Below are positions 63,154-64,000 of a DNA stretch of 64,000 nt, one piece after another. The stretch spans positions 1,116,001 to 1,180,000 of the forward strand of contig JAJTUP010000008.1 in NCBI GenBank assembly GCA_021399435.1, written 5' to 3'. The notes beneath the pieces were generated by a model. That model saw only the letters and a program-made list of their open reading frames with translations. It was not told the DNA's origin and did not search any database. This stretch comes from Diaporthe sp. PMI_573 (taxonomy: Eukaryota > Ascomycota > Sordariomycetes > Diaporthales > Diaporthaceae). The first letter of the stretch is position 1; each line of letters begins with the position of its first letter. Position numbers and translations under genes: made by a program.

Positions 63154-64000
63154 ACGTCCCCGGCCCGGCTTCCGCCCCCCCCCTGATTCCGCCCCCTTCC
63201 CTCACGACCGCCCCCTTCGCCTCGTCGCCGACGACGCCGCCACCACGATAGTTGACCTCGCTTCCGATGGTGTTTCCGACTCTTCTGAAGCGTCGCTTTC
63301 TTCTGATACCACCCCCGCTTCAATCTGAGTCCTCCGAATGGCCTCGATATCGGCGAAAAGTTCATTCGGGTCAAGTTGAACCTTCTTCCTTCGGACTACC
63401 CTACTGGCTTCAATCTGGGCTTCCAACTCTCGGGCTTTTTGTGAGGACATCGTCAGATCGACGTCTATCTGGTCCCAACTTTTGAGGATTTTCCTGAAGA
63501 GGAGTCGTGATGTGGGGCTGAGATTCTTCTGACGGGCATACCGAGCCACCATACCCCTTAGGTCTTGAGATCGCTTAGGGGTCGCAAAAATGGTCCCTCG
63601 AGGCCGACAAAAACACTTATCAGTGCAGAAATGGCTGCTGGAGCTATTGGTACCGCCAGATTCCAACGATCTCGCTTCCTTCTCGCGATTATCGGCGATA
63701 AAGTGGCTTCCGAGTGCCCTATGCTTAGACACTGGCCAGAGACCAGTCGCCCGCCAGCCAGAACGTATATTTGCTTCCGTTAAAGTGTTAATTCGAGCCT
63801 TGTGATAGCAATAAAGAAACCGTTTCTTTGCCACGACTGTTGACGAATCGTGCCCTCCCTGGTGATCGAGATGCTTCTTAAATGCGAGCTTTAGAGGGCC
63901 GAAGATCGCCACATCGAGCGGTTGCAGCATATGCGAAGTATGGGCGGGCAAAAAAACGATATACACCTTATTCGAGAAGCATTCCCACATAAACTCGACC
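63154..64000. mobile_element. Left end of a pogo-like (Tc1/mariner) DNA transposon, runs off the window
   Basis: The terminus starts after TA with ACGTCCCCGGCCCGGCTTCC and carries a second GATTCCGCCCCC module (63184-63196). The MITE at 26739 starts ACGTAGGTGGCCCGGATTCC with a second GATTCCGACCACC module. Alignment is base-for-base apart from C-for-A, C-for-G or C-for-T changes at a few positions. The transposase gene reads from right to left, so this is its 3' side. The other end lies beyond the window. Confidence 0.85.
63202..64000 (-). CDS. Pogo-like transposase (DDE_1), C-terminal part
   Basis: Partial: the frame enters from the right edge of the window and ends at a stop at 63204-63202, leaving at least 265 codons. 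FLPAHTSHMLQPLDVAIFGPLK is the final catalytic block of the DDE_1/pogo superfamily, with the last catalytic acidic residue in QPLD. A helical region follows (RINTLTEANIRSGWRATGLWPV), a standard C-terminal element of fungal pogo transposases (xxIxSGFxxTGIxP). The tail has a basic, Glu-rich coiled segment (ELEAQIEASRVVRRKKVQ) and a Ser/Glu-rich end. No internal stop or frameshift is visible in this part, so the copy may be intact or recently active. The earlier DNA-binding domain and first two catalytic Asp residues lie outside the window. Confidence 0.9.
   Translation of the reverse strand, partial: VEFMWECFSNKVYIVFLPAHTSHMLQPLDVAIFGPLKLAFKKHLDHQGGHDSSTVVAKKRFLYCYHKARINTLTEANIRSGWRATGLWPVSKHRALGSHFIADNREKEARSLESGGTNSSSSHFCTDKCFCRPRGTIFATPKRSQDLRGMVARYARQKNLSPTSRLLFRKILKSWDQIDVDLTMSSQKARELEAQIEASRVVRRKKVQLDPNELFADIEAIRRTQIEAGVVSEESDASEESETPSEARSTIVVAASSATRRRGRS

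Overview
This is a nuclear window from a filamentous ascomycete (Pezizomycotina). Evidence: GC-rich genes with short introns (about 50-125 nt), GT-AG borders and CTAAC/CTGAC branch sites; a Zn2Cys6 regulator; HET, GFA, PMP3, Sip5 and Not4 orthologues; a secreted intradiol dioxygenase; and a pogo-like transposon. I cannot fix the genus. No rRNA, tRNA or CRISPR array was recognised.

Layout. 0.4-17 kb is mostly housekeeping: an 859-aa low-complexity protein (minus), NOT4 E3 ligase of CCR4-NOT (minus), the 30-kDa subunit of complex I (plus), an acidic orphan protein, a Zn2Cys6 regulator and an amidoligase-like enzyme (plus). 17.5-25.8 kb is more accessory: a GFA/CENP-V protein, an intron-rich DszC/acyl-CoA-dehydrogenase-like flavin monooxygenase, a GPR1/FUN34/YaaH transporter (all minus) and a 76-aa secreted protein with ten cysteines. 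26.7-28.2 kb is a nested transposon insertion in a tiny CxxCxGxG gene. 28.5-42.1 kb carries an SDR epimerase, PMP3, Sip5, a UPF0303/GlcG-like protein, a HET-domain protein and a secreted two-repeat cysteine-rich protein. 42.1-48.1 kb is gene-poor. 48.1-63 kb carries an Ara2-like aldo-keto reductase, an F-box-like protein, a UFD1/zinc-finger protein, a second F-box-like zinc-binding protein and the dioxygenase. A pogo-like transposase runs off the right edge.

Most unusual points. (1) Three near-identical introns of 103-104 nt sit in two unrelated genes on opposite strands, the signature of introner-like elements. (2) The 859-aa protein ends in TGA-CTA, a known leaky stop context, and the same frame stays open for 125 more codons ending in hydrophobic segments: a candidate readthrough isoform. 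(3) A MITE with pogo-type termini, flanked by TA, splits a 30-codon CxxCxGxG open reading frame, and the MITE itself contains a 483-bp solo LTR (TGTTA...TAACA, 5-bp target duplication). Its termini align with the end of the transposon at the right edge. (4) A ten-cysteine secreted peptide gene, missing from a simple ORF scan because of its intron, lies about 1 kb from this insertion.

Gene models were built by eye from splice signals and reading-frame continuity. Exon borders given in the entries are predictions, and family names rest on motif recognition without a database search.
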